A stretch of DNA of 64,000 bases from NCBI GenBank assembly GCA_023630585.1, contig CM042551.1, positions 17,860,001 to 17,924,000 on the forward strand. Direction: 5' to 3'. This stretch comes from Cranoglanis bouderius. Lineage: Eukaryota > Chordata > Actinopteri > Siluriformes > Cranoglanididae. Below the pieces are notes generated by a model. It searched no databases and had not been told where the DNA came from. It saw nothing but the letters and a program-made list of their open reading frames with translations. Below, piece by piece: positions 12,086-22,850 of the stretch; position 1 is the first letter of the stretch; every line of letters begins with the position of its first letter. Position numbers and translations under genes: made by a program.

Positions 12086-13013
12086 AAAGAGGTGGAAAGA
12101 TACTTGAAATACTTACTTGAAGTAACTGTACTTTATTACTATACTTAAGTATTATGTTGGCTTATTTGTACTTTACTTGAATATTAATGAAACTGAATAC
12201 ATTTCCAAGAAAACATCTTACTTTTTTTAGTAAGATCTTTACTTATTAATTAATTATTACTTACTTATTTAGACCCTCAAAACACTTGAGTGTCTCATCA
12301 AGTTTCAAACTCAAATCTTGAGTGTCTCATCTTCTCTCATTCGCCCAGCCAATGACTGTATGCTACACATCAATCAAATGGGCTCAGTTTAGCATTTAAT
12401 CATTTCAGTTTCGCATCTAATCAAGTTCAACACTATCAAGAATTGTGCCAATTTGTCAGTGGCCATGCCCTTCTCACGCCATACAATGTAGTTAGGGCTA
12501 TAGCTTTCTGTGTGCATTTGAAAATGGATAACTACAGCCACCTGACTGCAGTGTGGAACTTGAGGATGAGTGCCCCTGCCCAGACCTCACTAAATATGCT
12601 GGAGTAAGCAAAGACTTGTATAAAATGAGGCATCTCATGTACCTCCCTAGAAGGTATGAACTCCATCTAATTTGAAAAAGCATGCATGGTAAGTTTTGCT
12701 AACATTCACTGGCTATATTTAATTAAGATTGCCTGTTTTCTTTGCTAATACCAGATTAGACTAGCATTGATTCCAGTACCTAATGTAATTGGCTAGGATG
12801 TCAAATTCTAGCTATATTATAAATATTGCCAATTTACAGATGTTAAATGATGTTTTCAAGTAAAAAAAAGCATACTTTAAAAAAAAAAAATAAAAAAAAC
12901 AAAAAAAAAACAACAACAACTTTTTTTACTTTCACGTGAGTGATTTTTTTTTGGATGGATACTTCACTTGCGTCTAAAGTATAATTTCTCAAATTTCTTT
13001 GTCCACCCCTGAT
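12086..13013. mobile_element. hAT-like non-autonomous element (probable)
   Basis: The left part ('aggtggaaagatacttgaaatac..actgtactttattacta') and the right part ('ctttgtccacccctga') match the ends of a common fish hAT-type repeat rich in 'tacttgaagtaa' words. The two ends are partly inverted repeats of one another (ggtggaaa / tgtccacc). No transposase frame was recognised inside. The assignment is from memory of the repeat type. Confidence 0.5.
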
Positions 13014-13795
13014 ACTTAACAACCCCAAGAATCAACTAAACTGTGAAATTCTTTTTTTTTTCTCCCTCACCATCCTCAAGTTCAAAATGTTCATATGTAC
13101 ACTGGATGCAAGGCAGGAATACTCCATGGATATGATGCTAGTCGACTGCAGGGCAAAACTGATTATAGTGTATGTTTATTATTACATGTAGCATTATAGT
13201 AACTACTTCAACCAGAGGATATATGGTTGGGGAGATTAGATTGAAGTGGAAATGGATTAAGCAGCTGTTTGTCTGTCAGTATTAACCGACACATTTTGAA
13301 GACCACAATATACATTTCCAGATAGACAAAACTGCCTTTACAGCAGTGTTTAGCACCTAAACAGAGCCTGATCCTTTTGGAGAGTTACTGTCATATACTG
13401 TAATGGACATATAGTGTAAAAATATTTAAAAGGAACCATAGTGGAAAATATTTTTTTATTTGACAATAATTTGTAATTTTAAATAAAAAAAGAGAAATGA
13501 TAAAACACTGCCTGAAATAGCAGCTGTATTTGCTGACCTGTTGTGTGTGACCCTAATACACTATTGAGCATATCTGTCCCTACTAAGACTCCCAATGTGA
13601 TATGCCACACAAACTAAACTATGTGTAATGGTGCAAGTGGGAATAGTCATTTTCAACCCTGCGTATACAAGCCTACCTAATTGTCGGATTATAGAACGAT
13701 CCTAGTTATAGATTTATCACACCATCTAAGTTTCTCTGACTTGAGAATACCTTTTAGGAACAACAGACAAGGACAAGGGACTTCAACATTGTGAC
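13014..13795. other. AT-rich non-coding DNA
   Basis: No gene or identifiable repeat recognised here. Confidence 0.5.
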
Positions 13796-14561
13796 TGTTA
13801 CGGAAGGACAAACGAGGACTGGATGCAAGTTCTGGGGAAAAGTCAGTTTATTAGGAAGAACTCAAAAGTAATGGAACATATGCAAAAACAGGGGAAATAC
13901 CGTAACACAGAAGCAGGGTACAAAACCAAACAATATTCCACAACAGGGCAAGGCTGCGATTCACAAAATCGCGAGGCACATAATCCACAAAGTAGCGAGG
14001 TAATGTTCCACAGAATCGCGAGGCATTTATCCACAAAGTAGCAAGGTAATGTTCCATAGAATCACGAGGCATTAATCCACAAAGTAGCAAGGTAATATTC
14101 CATAGAATCACGAGGCATTAATCCACAAAGTAGCAAGGTAACATTCCGCAGAATATCGAGGTAAGAGTCCAAGGTCCAGGAAACGCGAGGGCAGTGAAAA
14201 ACAACAAACATTCATTTAATACTCTTAGTGCAATCTATTTCAATTCAATACTCTGCGGAGAAACGAAGGGCTTTAAATACCTGAATGAAACAAGCCGAAA
14301 CACAAAACACCTGAAACTCATAAAGAAACGTAAAACAGTGAACCAATGAACATACAGGGGTGGAAACATGACGTAAACAAATAACCAATAAGCAAACGGG
14401 GGCAGAGACATGACGCAAACCAAAATGGCGGAGTAAACAAAACCAAAGTCTGTGAATGGGGAGGTTGCGCTACTCACTGTCCTCAGCGAGCAGCGCTAGG
14501 GAATGCGGAAATGCGCTACTGGCTGTCCTCAGCAGCAGCGCGGAGAGGGGAAACCCTAACA
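13796..14561 (-). repeat. 3' LTR of element 2 (long form)
   Basis: 766 bp, against 449 bp for its partner. The extra ~320 bp (about 13823-14158) includes the 46-bp tandem array. The remainder, from 'ggtaagagtccaaggtcc' to 'ggggaaaccc', matches 16657-17068 closely. Confidence 0.9.
13984..14160. repeat. 46-bp minisatellite inside an LTR
   Basis: Nearly four units beginning 'tccacaaagtagc.aggtaat' start at 13984, 14030, 14076 and 14122, exactly 46 bp apart. Partial related words precede them from about 13940. The array is absent from the partner LTR. Confidence 0.95.
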
Positions 14562-14768
14562 GAGCCCCCACCCAAAGGCACTTCGCCTGAAGCTCCAAAA
14601 GTTCCAACCACTCTGGCGGACCTGGGCCCCTGGGCAGGATACTAATGTCTGCACCCCAGAACCTGAGGCTGGCATAGTCCATTGTTCCGAGGCCAGAGCG
14701 GAGCATGTCTGGCCGTCCCATTGGCCACAGGTGTGAGCTGAGTGTGTCTGGCCGTCCCGTCGGCCACG

Positions 14769-15535
14769 GACGAGAACTTGGATGAGAACTTGGATGAGAA
14801 CTTGGACGAGAACTTGGACGAGAACTTGGACTGGAAACTGGCTTGGTGCTTGGCTTGATGCTTGGCTTGGTGCTTGGAGCAGTCCTTGGAGCGGCGCTTG
14901 ACCTGGCGCTTGGAGTGGTGCTTGACCTGGCTCTTGGAGCGACGCTTGACTTGGAACCCAGACTGAAACCTGGATAGAAACCTGACTTGGCCCCTGGACT
15001 GGAACCTGGATAGGAGGTAGGACTGGAACCTAGACTGGAACCTGGACTGGAACCTGGACTGGAACCTGGACTGGAACCTGGACTGGAACCTGACTTGGCA
15101 CCTGGACTGGAGACAGGACTGGAAACAGGACTGGAAACAGGACTGGAACCCGACTTGGCACCTGAACTGGAAACAGGATGGGAAACAGGATGGGAAACAG
15201 AACTAGAAACTAAACTAGAAACTGGACCGGAAACCAAACTAGAAACTGGACTGGAACCTAAACTAGAAACTGGACTGGAACCTAAACTAGAAACTGAACT
15301 GGAAACTAAACTGGAAACTGAACTGGAAACTAGACTGGAAACAGGCCTGGAAACTAAACTGGAAACTAAACTAGAAACTAGATTGGAAACTAGATTGGAA
15401 CTGGAAACTGGACTGGGACCTGGACTGGAAACTGGACTGGGACCTGGACCGGATACAGGACTGGGAACAGGACTGGAAACTGGACTGGGAACAGGACTGG
15501 AAACTGGACTGGGACCTGGACTGGAAACTGGCTCT
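14769..15535. repeat. 12-bp minisatellite, ~64 units
   Basis: A continuous array of degenerate 12-mers such as 'ctggaaactgga', 'cctggactggaa' and 'gagaacttggac'. The gag sense (minus) reads four-residue units (PVQF and similar) at the end of the gag frame. The array then runs on for about 620 bp past the gag stop at 15390, where a different minus-strand frame stays open with SSP- and SRP-type units. Plus-strand frames coding for LETG/LETK units are antisense shadows. Confidence 0.93.
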
Positions 15536-16607
15536 GGCTCTCGTGGACCTCCGGCAGGAACTTGGCTTGGGCAGAGGTCCCCTCATGGACCTCCAGCAGG
15601 AACTTGGCTTGGGCGGAGGTCCCTTCGTGGACTTCCGGCAGGAGCAGAACTGGAGCAGAGGTCCCCTCGTGGACCTCCGGCAGGAGCAGGACTGGAGTGG
15701 AGGTCCCCTCGTGGACCTCTGGCAGGAGCAGGGCTGGATCGGAGGTCTCCTCGTGGACCCCCGACAGGAACAGGGCTGGAGCAGAGGTCTCCTCGTGGAC
15801 CCCCGGTCTGAGCTCCGCTGCGGAGACCTCCTGCTGGGTCTCCGGCTGGAGCTCGGGGCTGGAGGTTGGCAAGTTAACCTCCAGGTGGAGCTCCGCTGAG
15901 GAGACCTCCTGCTGGGTCTCCGGATGGAGCTCGGGGCTGGAGGTTGCCAAGTTAACCTCCAGGTGGAACTCCGCTGGGGAGACCTCCTGCTGGGTCTCCG
16001 GCTGGAGCTCGGGGCTGGAGATTGCCAAGTTAACCTCCAGGTGGAGCTTCGCTGGGGAGACCTCCTGCTGGGTCCCCGGCTGGAGCTCGGGGTTGGCACG
16101 CCGCAAAGTGGCCTGTCCGATGCAGCACCTGGTCACGCACTCCTGGGTCCAGGGCTGAGAGGTGCAGGCCGCCATGTTGGCCCGCTCCCTCTCATAGTGC
16201 TCAAGGAATGACTGGCTGGGCCGATCAGACAGGCGGTCCCTCCCCAAGAAGGTCTTGAGGTCAGGCTGAAATTCGGCACTCCCGAATACCTGGACTAGTA
16301 GATCCACAAAGCCCGAAACTGTATGGAGCTTTGTGGACCCACTGGCGAGGTGAAGCTCCGCCCACTGGCGAGCGGAGCCGACCAAACGGGAGAGGAGGAA
16401 CCCCAACCATTGTTCCTCGTCGGGCTTGGGGTCCTCCAAACTAAGGAAATATAATTGGGCCTGCAACAAAAAACACTGGGGCCAGGTGGAAAAACCGTCA
16501 TAGGCTTCGGGGGGATAAATAAAGGTCCATTGTGGGGAAAAAAGGGAATCGTATGCAGGCACCAAAAACGCGGTGCGGCGTGCCCTTACTTTCCCCGCTG
16601 TGTCCAT
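15390..16607 (-). CDS. Retrotransposon gag with repetitive C-terminus
   Basis: 405 codons. The start chosen is the ATG 18 bp inside the 5' LTR boundary (MDTAGKVRAR); the frame is open further upstream into the LTR, but that is unlikely to be used. Residues 1 to about 170 look like a Ty3/gypsy-type gag core: a 'SPQWTFIYPPEAYDGF' segment near 24-39, 'QLYFLSLEDPKPDEEQWLG' near 51-69, then 'GSARQWAE' (77-84). The same layout is seen at 61230. From about residue 174 come three to four 26-residue units, then six or seven 14-residue units (EVHEGTSAPVLLLP type), then short PVQF/PVLF units to the stop. No zinc knuckle or protease is visible. Its role would be to form the particle that packages element RNA. 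Whether it is expressed is unknown. Confidence 0.8.
   Translation of the reverse strand: MDTAGKVRARRTAFLVPAYDSLFSPQWTFIYPPEAYDGFSTWPQCFLLQAQLYFLSLEDPKPDEEQWLGFLLSRLVGSARQWAELHLASGSTKLHTVSGFVDLLVQVFGSAEFQPDLKTFLGRDRLSDRPSQSFLEHYERERANMAACTSQPWTQECVTRCCIGQATLRRANPELQPGTQQEVSPAKLHLEVNLAISSPELQPETQQEVSPAEFHLEVNLATSSPELHPETQQEVSSAELHLEVNLPTSSPELQPETQQEVSAAELRPGVHEETSAPALFLSGVHEETSDPALLLPEVHEGTSTPVLLLPEVHEGTSAPVLLLPEVHEGTSAQAKFLLEVHEGTSAQAKFLPEVHESQSQFPVQVPVQFPVLFPVQFPVLFPVLYPVQVPVQFPVQVPVQFPVPI
15540..15815 (-). repeat. 42-bp array within gag
   Basis: Six to seven units of 42 bp ('gtcccctcgtggacctccgg' plus 22 bp) encode 14-residue repeats in the gag frame. Confidence 0.9.
15820..16090 (-). repeat. 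78-bp array within gag
   Basis: Three and a half units of 78 bp ('gagacctcctgctgggtctc' plus 58 bp) encode 26-residue repeats. Each is two diverged 13-residue halves (ELQPETQQEVSPA / ELHLEVNLATSSP type). The same 26-residue unit occurs in LTR element 3. Confidence 0.92.
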
Positions 16608-16624
16608 TTTTAGGCGGAGTATTC

Positions 16625-17073
16625 TGTTACGGAAGGACAAACGGGTACTGGATGCAAGGTAAGAGTCCAAGGTCCAGGAAACGCAAGGGCAGTGAAAAAC
16701 AATGAACATTCATTTAATACACAGTGCAATCCATTTCAATTCAATACTCCGCGTTGAAGCGGAGAAACGAAAGGCTTTAAATACCTGAATGAAACAAGCC
16801 GAAACACAAAACACCTGAAACTCATAAAGAAACATAAAACAGTGACCCAATGAACATACAGGGGCAGAGACATGACTTAAACAAAGAACCAATAAGCAAA
16901 CGGGGGCAGAGACATGACGCAAACCAAAACAAAGGAGCACATGGCGGAGTAAACAAAACCAAAGTCTGAATTGGAGGTTGCGCTACTCACTGTCCTCAGC
17001 GAGCAGCGCTAGGGAATGCGGAAATGCGCTACTGGCTGTCCTCAGCAGCAGCGCGGAGAGGGGAAACCCCACA
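16625..17073 (-). repeat. 5' LTR of element 2 (short form)
   Basis: 449 bp. It begins on the plus strand with 'tgttacggaagg', as at 13796, and ends 'ggggaaacccca..', where the partner has 'ggggaaaccctaaca'. A TATA-like box on the minus strand lies at about 16778-16790. Confidence 0.9.
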
Positions 17074-17267
17074 CTGATTGGTCAGAATAATGCTTCTGGA
17101 AGCTTTGTCAATACGTTGTGATTGGTAAGGGTAATCTTACCCAAGTTCAACTGAAAGTGAAGAAATTCTGACACCAAATTCTGAACAATTGTTGAGAAAG
17201 TGATATTGTACATAATTGAGTGCAAATTTGCTTTGATTTTTGATTTGCTTTGAAAGAAAAGATCTGT

Positions 17268-17555
17268 GGGGGCACGGTGGCTCAGTGGTTAGCACGTTTA
17301 CCTCACACCTCCGGTTTGAATCCCACCTCCACCCTGTGTGCACAGAGCTTGCATGTTCTCCCCATGCTTCGGGGGTTTTCTCTGGTTTCCTCCACCAGAC
17401 CCAAAGACGTGTGTTGTAGGCTGAATGGCATTTCCAAATTGTCTGTAGTGTGTGAATGCATGCCTGATTGTGCCCTGTGATGGGCTGGCACCCCCCCCAG
17501 GGTGTCCCCTGCCTTGTGCCCCAAGTTCCCTGGGATAGGCTCCAGGTTCCCTTGT
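17268..17555 (+). mobile_element. tRNA-derived SINE (3' truncated)
   Basis: The head reads 'ggcacggtggctcagtggtt' with a B-box-like 'ggtttgaatccca'. The body is the same as at 7189. It stops after 'ggctccaggttccc' and lacks the 'ggataagcgg..atggatgg' tail. No clear target duplication was found. Confidence 0.9.
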
Positions 17556-18639
17556 ACTACATTTTCTCAGTGGAACAGTATTACCTTGAATTCACATGTA
17601 TGCTTATAACAACCATCTGTCCAATCCACATTGCACATGTCCTGTTCACTTAATTACATGTTCTGTTTACTTAATGTTTAAAAAGATAACTAATGTTGGA
17701 CCAACATGTTTCAACAACACTGTACATGAAGCAAGATGAATGAGGACAGTCCATGTTGGACCAGCTGTATTTGCAGCACAGTTCATTAAAAAAAAAACCC
17801 TACAGCATGGCTTTATAGTGAATAAAGCGCTTATATGTGGTTTTTTGATTACCTATCACTATCATTATCGTACAAACACTTTGCAGCACGATCATGACAT
17901 CATTATATGAGGTCACAGCGTATAGAAAGTCGGTGTGTGGGGTTTCAATGCATCTTTATGGACTTAAATAGAGAACTCTTGGTCTTTGATATAATGCTGA
18001 AATGCCCTGTATTGATCTACAGAAATGTTGATGATTGGGACACTGAGGACATGCAAGTTCTTTGTGAAGATAAGTCAGTATGATTTCTTCTTTACTGCTA
18101 TAGTAAAGGAACTGTGTCAGGAATGAGAACAATTGTTTTTACTAATAATGTGAAAACCAAAACTAAATATGATAAACTGTCTCACAATTATAAAGATATT
18201 GAAGAAATAATGCACATATAATTATATGTTAAAAAAACAAACAAAACAAAACATAATAGCCAAAGTTCGTGGCCCTTCAACAAAGAATTTGAATGTAACA
18301 TGGGCAGAAATTAAGTTTGGGTCTTAAGACTTAACAGCAGGATGATATCCATTTTCAAACATGAGCTGTTCTTTTAAACCTATACTAATGTACATTTATT
18401 TTATATGGCTTTTAGGTGTCTATATACTCTGCATAAAATGTTGAGGTTTTTTATGAACTACGTAAAATTAAATAACATGAACCTTATGAATTCCAAGAGA
18501 AACATGCCCTGGACAAATATTTGAAATTGTAAATGATATGAAATTGTAGTCAGATACCTTAAAAACATGTTAATTACAGTAGTTAATGGTGAATTAGTTA
18601 ATAAACACACTCTTGAATTGACAACAAAATGCATTTGGG
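17556..18639. other. AT-rich non-coding DNA
   Basis: No gene or known repeat recognised. Short A-runs occur near 17787 and 18230. Confidence 0.45.
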
Positions 18640-18950
18640 ACTGAATATTCTGTAGCTGTTTTCGTATTCAGCTTTCCATATGCAAATATACTTCCCTTTA
18701 CATTATCTTTTCTTTATAAAAAACAACACAAAACTTTAACACAATATATTTCCACATGGGTTAGCTTGGTGAAACAGCTCCATGGCTGTGTTTTCAGTCC
18801 TCCCATTTGGGAAAAGGAGCATTGTTTCAGATACAAGCCAGTCTTTTCTTCTAGCAAATCAAATTGCCACAGAGGGATTACAATGCTTTTCGGCCCTATT
18901 CTTTTATTCATAGTTGCACTAAATTGCAAAATGAATCAATGCCAAGACCT
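18640..18950. other. Candidate conserved non-coding element
   Basis: Non-repetitive, evenly complex sequence with homeodomain-like AT motifs and words such as 'tatgcaaat' (an octamer-like site near 18678) and 'tttcagatacaagcc'. No coding signal. It has the look of a vertebrate conserved non-coding element, but conservation cannot be tested from one sequence. Confidence 0.25.
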
Positions 18951-19209
18951 ACAAGGGTCAGGGCTACTTAGCAGGAAAGTGGTGTGCAGCTTTGTGCCCC
19001 ATCTATACCATATTACCTGTTGCCTTGCAAGTGTCATGAAGAGGGTTGAATTTGTAAATTCAAATTCCTCTCAATTTATTCTAGGTCAGGATTGTCTAAA
19101 ACAGCACGTATTACCTGATCCATAGAGGTTCCCATTGTTTTGCCTGTTTCATAATCCTTATATTCCCTAACTACTAACTATTTTAATCTCTTTTCATCAT
19201 TAGTGAGAA

Positions 19210-19560
19210 CAATAACAACCAGAATCAGAAGCAGAATCAGAATAGCCTTTATTGCCATGTACTGTGTGTTTACATGTACAAGGAATTTGTCTTGGTGTGT
19301 TGGTGCTTAACAAGAACAAATAAAAGTAAAATACAAGAAATACAATAATATTAATAAGATAAACAAGAGAGGAGGAGAGAAAAAAAACCCATATAAGGCT
19401 ATGAAAGCTATGAGCATAAATATAAAATATAAACATTTAGGAAAATAAAAATAGAGATATTAACTGTACATTAGTGCAAGATGTGCAAAAGTAGGCCAGT
19501 GCAAATGCTCACAGTTGGAGTTAAGAAGGTGCAGTATAGCAGTCTAGTGTACGTTAATGT
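19210..19560 (-). mobile_element. Probable LINE 3'-end fragment
   Basis: 'gaatcagaagcagaatcagaatagcctttattgccatgta' followed by 'caaggaatttgtcttgg' is the reverse complement of a widespread fish non-LTR retrotransposon 3' end. No RT coding part is attached. The family was not assigned. Confidence 0.55.
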
Positions 19561-19624
19561 AACGCATATGAAACAACAATCCTTTTGATAGATTTAAATT
19601 TTATCAAGGCCCAATTAATAATTG

Positions 19625-19625
19625 G

Positions 19626-19686
<61 letters not shown>
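19625..19686. repeat. (AAT)n microsatellite
   Basis: About 20 AAT units. Confidence 0.97.
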
Positions 19687-19687
<1 letters not shown>

Positions 19688-19785
19688 GGCATAAAAGAGA
19701 AACATGCTTTTCTCTTCAATTGTAGAGGGGAAAAAACATTACAAACACTGGTCTTGAGTATGAGTTGCTGGATATGATATGCTGG

Positions 19786-19789
<4 letters not shown>

Positions 19790-19852
<63 letters not shown>
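19790..19852. repeat. (AT)n microsatellite
   Basis: About 31 AT units. Confidence 0.97.
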
Positions 19853-19856
<4 letters not shown>

Positions 19857-21095
19857 TGTCAGAGTGCATATGATAACATTTCAGAGACAATGCTTGGAGT
19901 TCTGTGGAAATAAATGATAAAAACTCTTGCCTCACAGTAGGCCGAGCTTGACAAGAGTTGAACAGCTAATCTGAAGGCACTGTCCCTGTTGGTGCAAGAT
20001 CGTAAAAGATAAATAGTGCTTGTGTATGGACTAAAAGTGATAGAATAGAAGTTTAAGGAGTGGGGTACTGCTGAGAGTGAAATCACTGATCAATCAATAT
20101 TGACACGTTTTCCTGCTCTGTCATGCTTCGACTGCAAAGTGAACATTTGAAGAGGAGTGAATCGGGGAAGTGGGCATGCATTTGTCAAAGCTAGCTGCAT
20201 TAATGCTGAGAATGTTTTGAAGTAATTACTCATCTCGCTTTAAATGACACGACCTTTTATCGGCATGCATCCATTAACTGTCTCTCTCTGAATAGAATGC
20301 GTAGGTATTAAACTGATTTTTGTACTCTTTCAACTCACAAAGAAATTGTATTCTGCCCTTTTTGGATGATGGAAGTGTGATGTGCAGTTGTTTATTTTGT
20401 GTAGGTGTAGGTTTATTATAATGTTTTTATATAGGCCCACGCCATGGTTTTAGGGTTTGATAGAATGAATCAGCAATAAAAGCCGAGCTGTCTACAGGAT
20501 TTAACTCATTTAAACAGGGTAAAACATTTACAGGATAAAACTCATTTGAAAAGAAAGATATTTACCGTGTTAGTTCAAATTGTTAACGGATGTAATGGCA
20601 GTATTTCTTTTAGCTTTTTTTTTTTTTTTTTTTTTTAATCTTGGCAATTTGAGCTTGTCTTTAATTTAATTCTAATCCTAATAGCTCTACTAATTTTGTT
20701 AATAGCATGTTTGTTGATAGCATTTTATCCTTGGCTGACATTAATGTGCAAATTTTAGTAGGACTTCATCCTGTTTGGTTTTCAACCTAGACACCCAATA
20801 ACACTTTTTGTACCAATAATGTCACATTTGTTTTTTTCTGAGAAATTCATGTCCTTTGGAAAGTTTTAATGATGTCCATATATAAAGAAGTTTACCACAA
20901 CACACTCTTAAACGAAGAGTACTGGTACATTTAAAAATATTTTAATACAGAAGTGAAAATCTGACATGGAAACCGTAAGACTGATTATTTACATATACTG
21001 TATGATTGCTGACTAAAACTGAAGCCGTTTTCATTTAATAAATGTAAGTTTATATTACATGTCTGTCTGGAGTTTAAAATTTTTCTCACCATTGG
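19853..21095. other. Non-coding DNA with a possible conserved block
   Basis: No gene. The block at 20110-20290 ('gctagctgcattaatgctgag', 'gaagtaattactcat', 'tttatcggcatgcat') is non-repetitive and motif-rich and could be regulatory. A T-run lies at about 20615-20637. Confidence 0.3.
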
Positions 21096-21345
21096 TTACC
21101 TCCTATTTCTACGGTTTCCTCCCCGTGTGCAAAAACATGCGGGTAGGCGTTTGGCTACGCTAAATTGCCTGTATGTGTGAATGTGTGGGAATGTGTGTGT
21201 GCATGGTGCCCCTTCCAGGGTGTATTCCTGCCTTGCACCTAATGGTTTCAATGTAGGCTCCAGATCCACCATGACCCTGACCAGGATAAAGCGGTTACTG
21301 AAGATGAATGAATGAATGAATGAATGAATGAATGAATAAATGCTA
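21096..21345 (+). mobile_element. SINE 3' portion with (GAAT)n tail
   Basis: Lacks the tRNA-like head. It retains 'cctccccgtgtgcaaaaacatgcg', 'ccttccagggtgtattcctgcc', 'aggctccagatccaccatgaccctg' and a tail of seven or eight GAAT units. Confidence 0.8.
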
Positions 21346-22304
21346 CCATTTATAACACAACTTTGCATCAGTCTTTGTACAAAAGTGATTAATTAATATT
21401 AGCCTTTGCTTAAATTATTTTCTAGTGGTGTGTTTCAGCTGTGCATGGTGTGAACAGGGAGGGAGAGGCATGCGTAAAAGAAATATAGTATACACTTAGA
21501 ACTTAGATCAATATAATTTAGTAATGCCCATTTAAGAGCACACTAAAATGACTGTAATTGTTGACATTAGTGTCAGAAGCTCCTGAGCCAGCAGCATTTT
21601 AATTTCACAGCCAGAGAAAATTGCATCCACTGAAAATCTACAGCTTGCCTAACATGATAACCACTGGCTATCTTATTGTGGAAAATTGCTGTAAATCCAT
21701 GTCAGTTTGGATTATGCCTAAATATATATTTACATATTAAATGAGGCCTAAATGATATAATAATATAATAGTTTAGGCCTAAATGTGCATATTTATTTTT
21801 CTGGGTATGTCAACACAACTACAATTAAGTGACTACAGCAATTGTTTAGTGTTTCTTATCAGACATTCACACCTGCTCTTCTGCTAAAAAGACAGAAAGA
21901 ACAACAAGAAAAAAAACAACAACAAGAAGAATGGATAAACTTTCTATTCATTCCAGTTCATGAAAGACAAGGCATGTGGTGCAAACGTATTGACAGTCTT
22001 TCACTGTTGCAGAGCGTAAGAGACATGTGTCTGCATATCGAAGTGCTAATCTTAATAAAGCACAGGAGAAATGCAGCTAACTAGGGCTGAGATAAAAAAA
22101 AAAATAAATAAAAAAAAAGGAATCCCTTGATTGTATTTTTGACTGACTGATCTGAAAGCCACCATGACTGGTTATAGGACAAATTAATAAAGTTGCTTGG
22201 ATTTATTCTGGTTTTCACTCATTATTAAAACAATACAGTGGATTTTCAGAAGTTAGTATACAGTATACAGTATATGATATAGCAACATAGCATTAGGTCA
22301 GATA
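21346..22304. other. AT-rich non-coding DNA
   Basis: No gene recognised. A run of A and AAAT units lies at about 22094-22120. Confidence 0.45.
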
Positions 22305-22850
22305 CAGTGCCTTGCATAAGTATTCAACCCCATTCCTTGAACTTTTCCACATTTTTAGTGTTATAGCCTGGAATTGAAATGGATTTAATTGGGATTATGT
22401 CATGTATCGAAACAAAATATCCCATAAGATGGAAGTGGAGAGAAAAAAACAATATAGTTATAGCAAAATTATTTATAAGTAAAAAAAAAAAAAGTTATAA
22501 TGACATATGTATTCACCTCCTTGGCTGAATGGTGTCATGAGATCTCAATATAAATATACCTGTTCCTGGAAGGCCCCAGAGAACATACCTAAACACACAT
22601 GAATAAGCTATCAAAATAAGTCTGAGACAATGTTCTGGAAAAATATAAATCAGGGTTTAGTTATTAAAAAAAATAAAAATCGCCAGTTTTTGAACATCCT
22701 GTGGCACACCATTAAATTCATTGTTAAAAAATGGAAACAATATGGAACAACCATAGCTTTGCCAAGAGGAGGCCATTCACCAAAAGTAAGTGACTGGGTA
22801 CGGGGGGCATTAATCATAGAAGCATCAAGAGGCCAGTTAATGCAAGTGTA
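22305..22850 (+). mobile_element. Tc1-like element, 5' fragment
   Basis: Begins after a TA with 'cagtgccttgcataagtattcaacccc', the terminal sequence of a fish Tc1-like family. It continues into a decayed N-terminal helix-turn-helix region, readable at about 22680-22845 ('IVKKWKQYGTTIALPRGG', then 'PKVSDWVRGALI'). The catalytic part and right TIR are absent. Stops and low-complexity A-runs show it is dead. Confidence 0.75.

Larger units (their letters stand above)
13796..17073 (-). mobile_element. Gag-only LTR retrotransposon 2 (Ty3/gypsy-like)
   Basis: The element lies on the minus strand. Its 5' LTR is 16625-17073 and its 3' LTR is 13796-14561. Ends are TGTTAGGG...CCGTAACA (right outer end slightly mutated). 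After the 5' LTR comes 'gaatactccgcc', then a gag gene (16607 down to 15390), then more tandem repeat, then a polypurine tract 'ggtgggggctc' abutting TGTTAGGG of the 3' LTR. No protease, reverse transcriptase, RNase H or integrase is present, so it is non-autonomous. Interior arrays have unit lengths of 78, 42 and 12 bp. No target duplication could be confirmed. Confidence 0.9.

Noticed and set aside
15095..15811. 238-codon plus-strand frame rich in LETG repeats
   Set aside because: It is the antisense of the 12- and 42-bp arrays in gag 2; the repeat unit divisible by three keeps it open.
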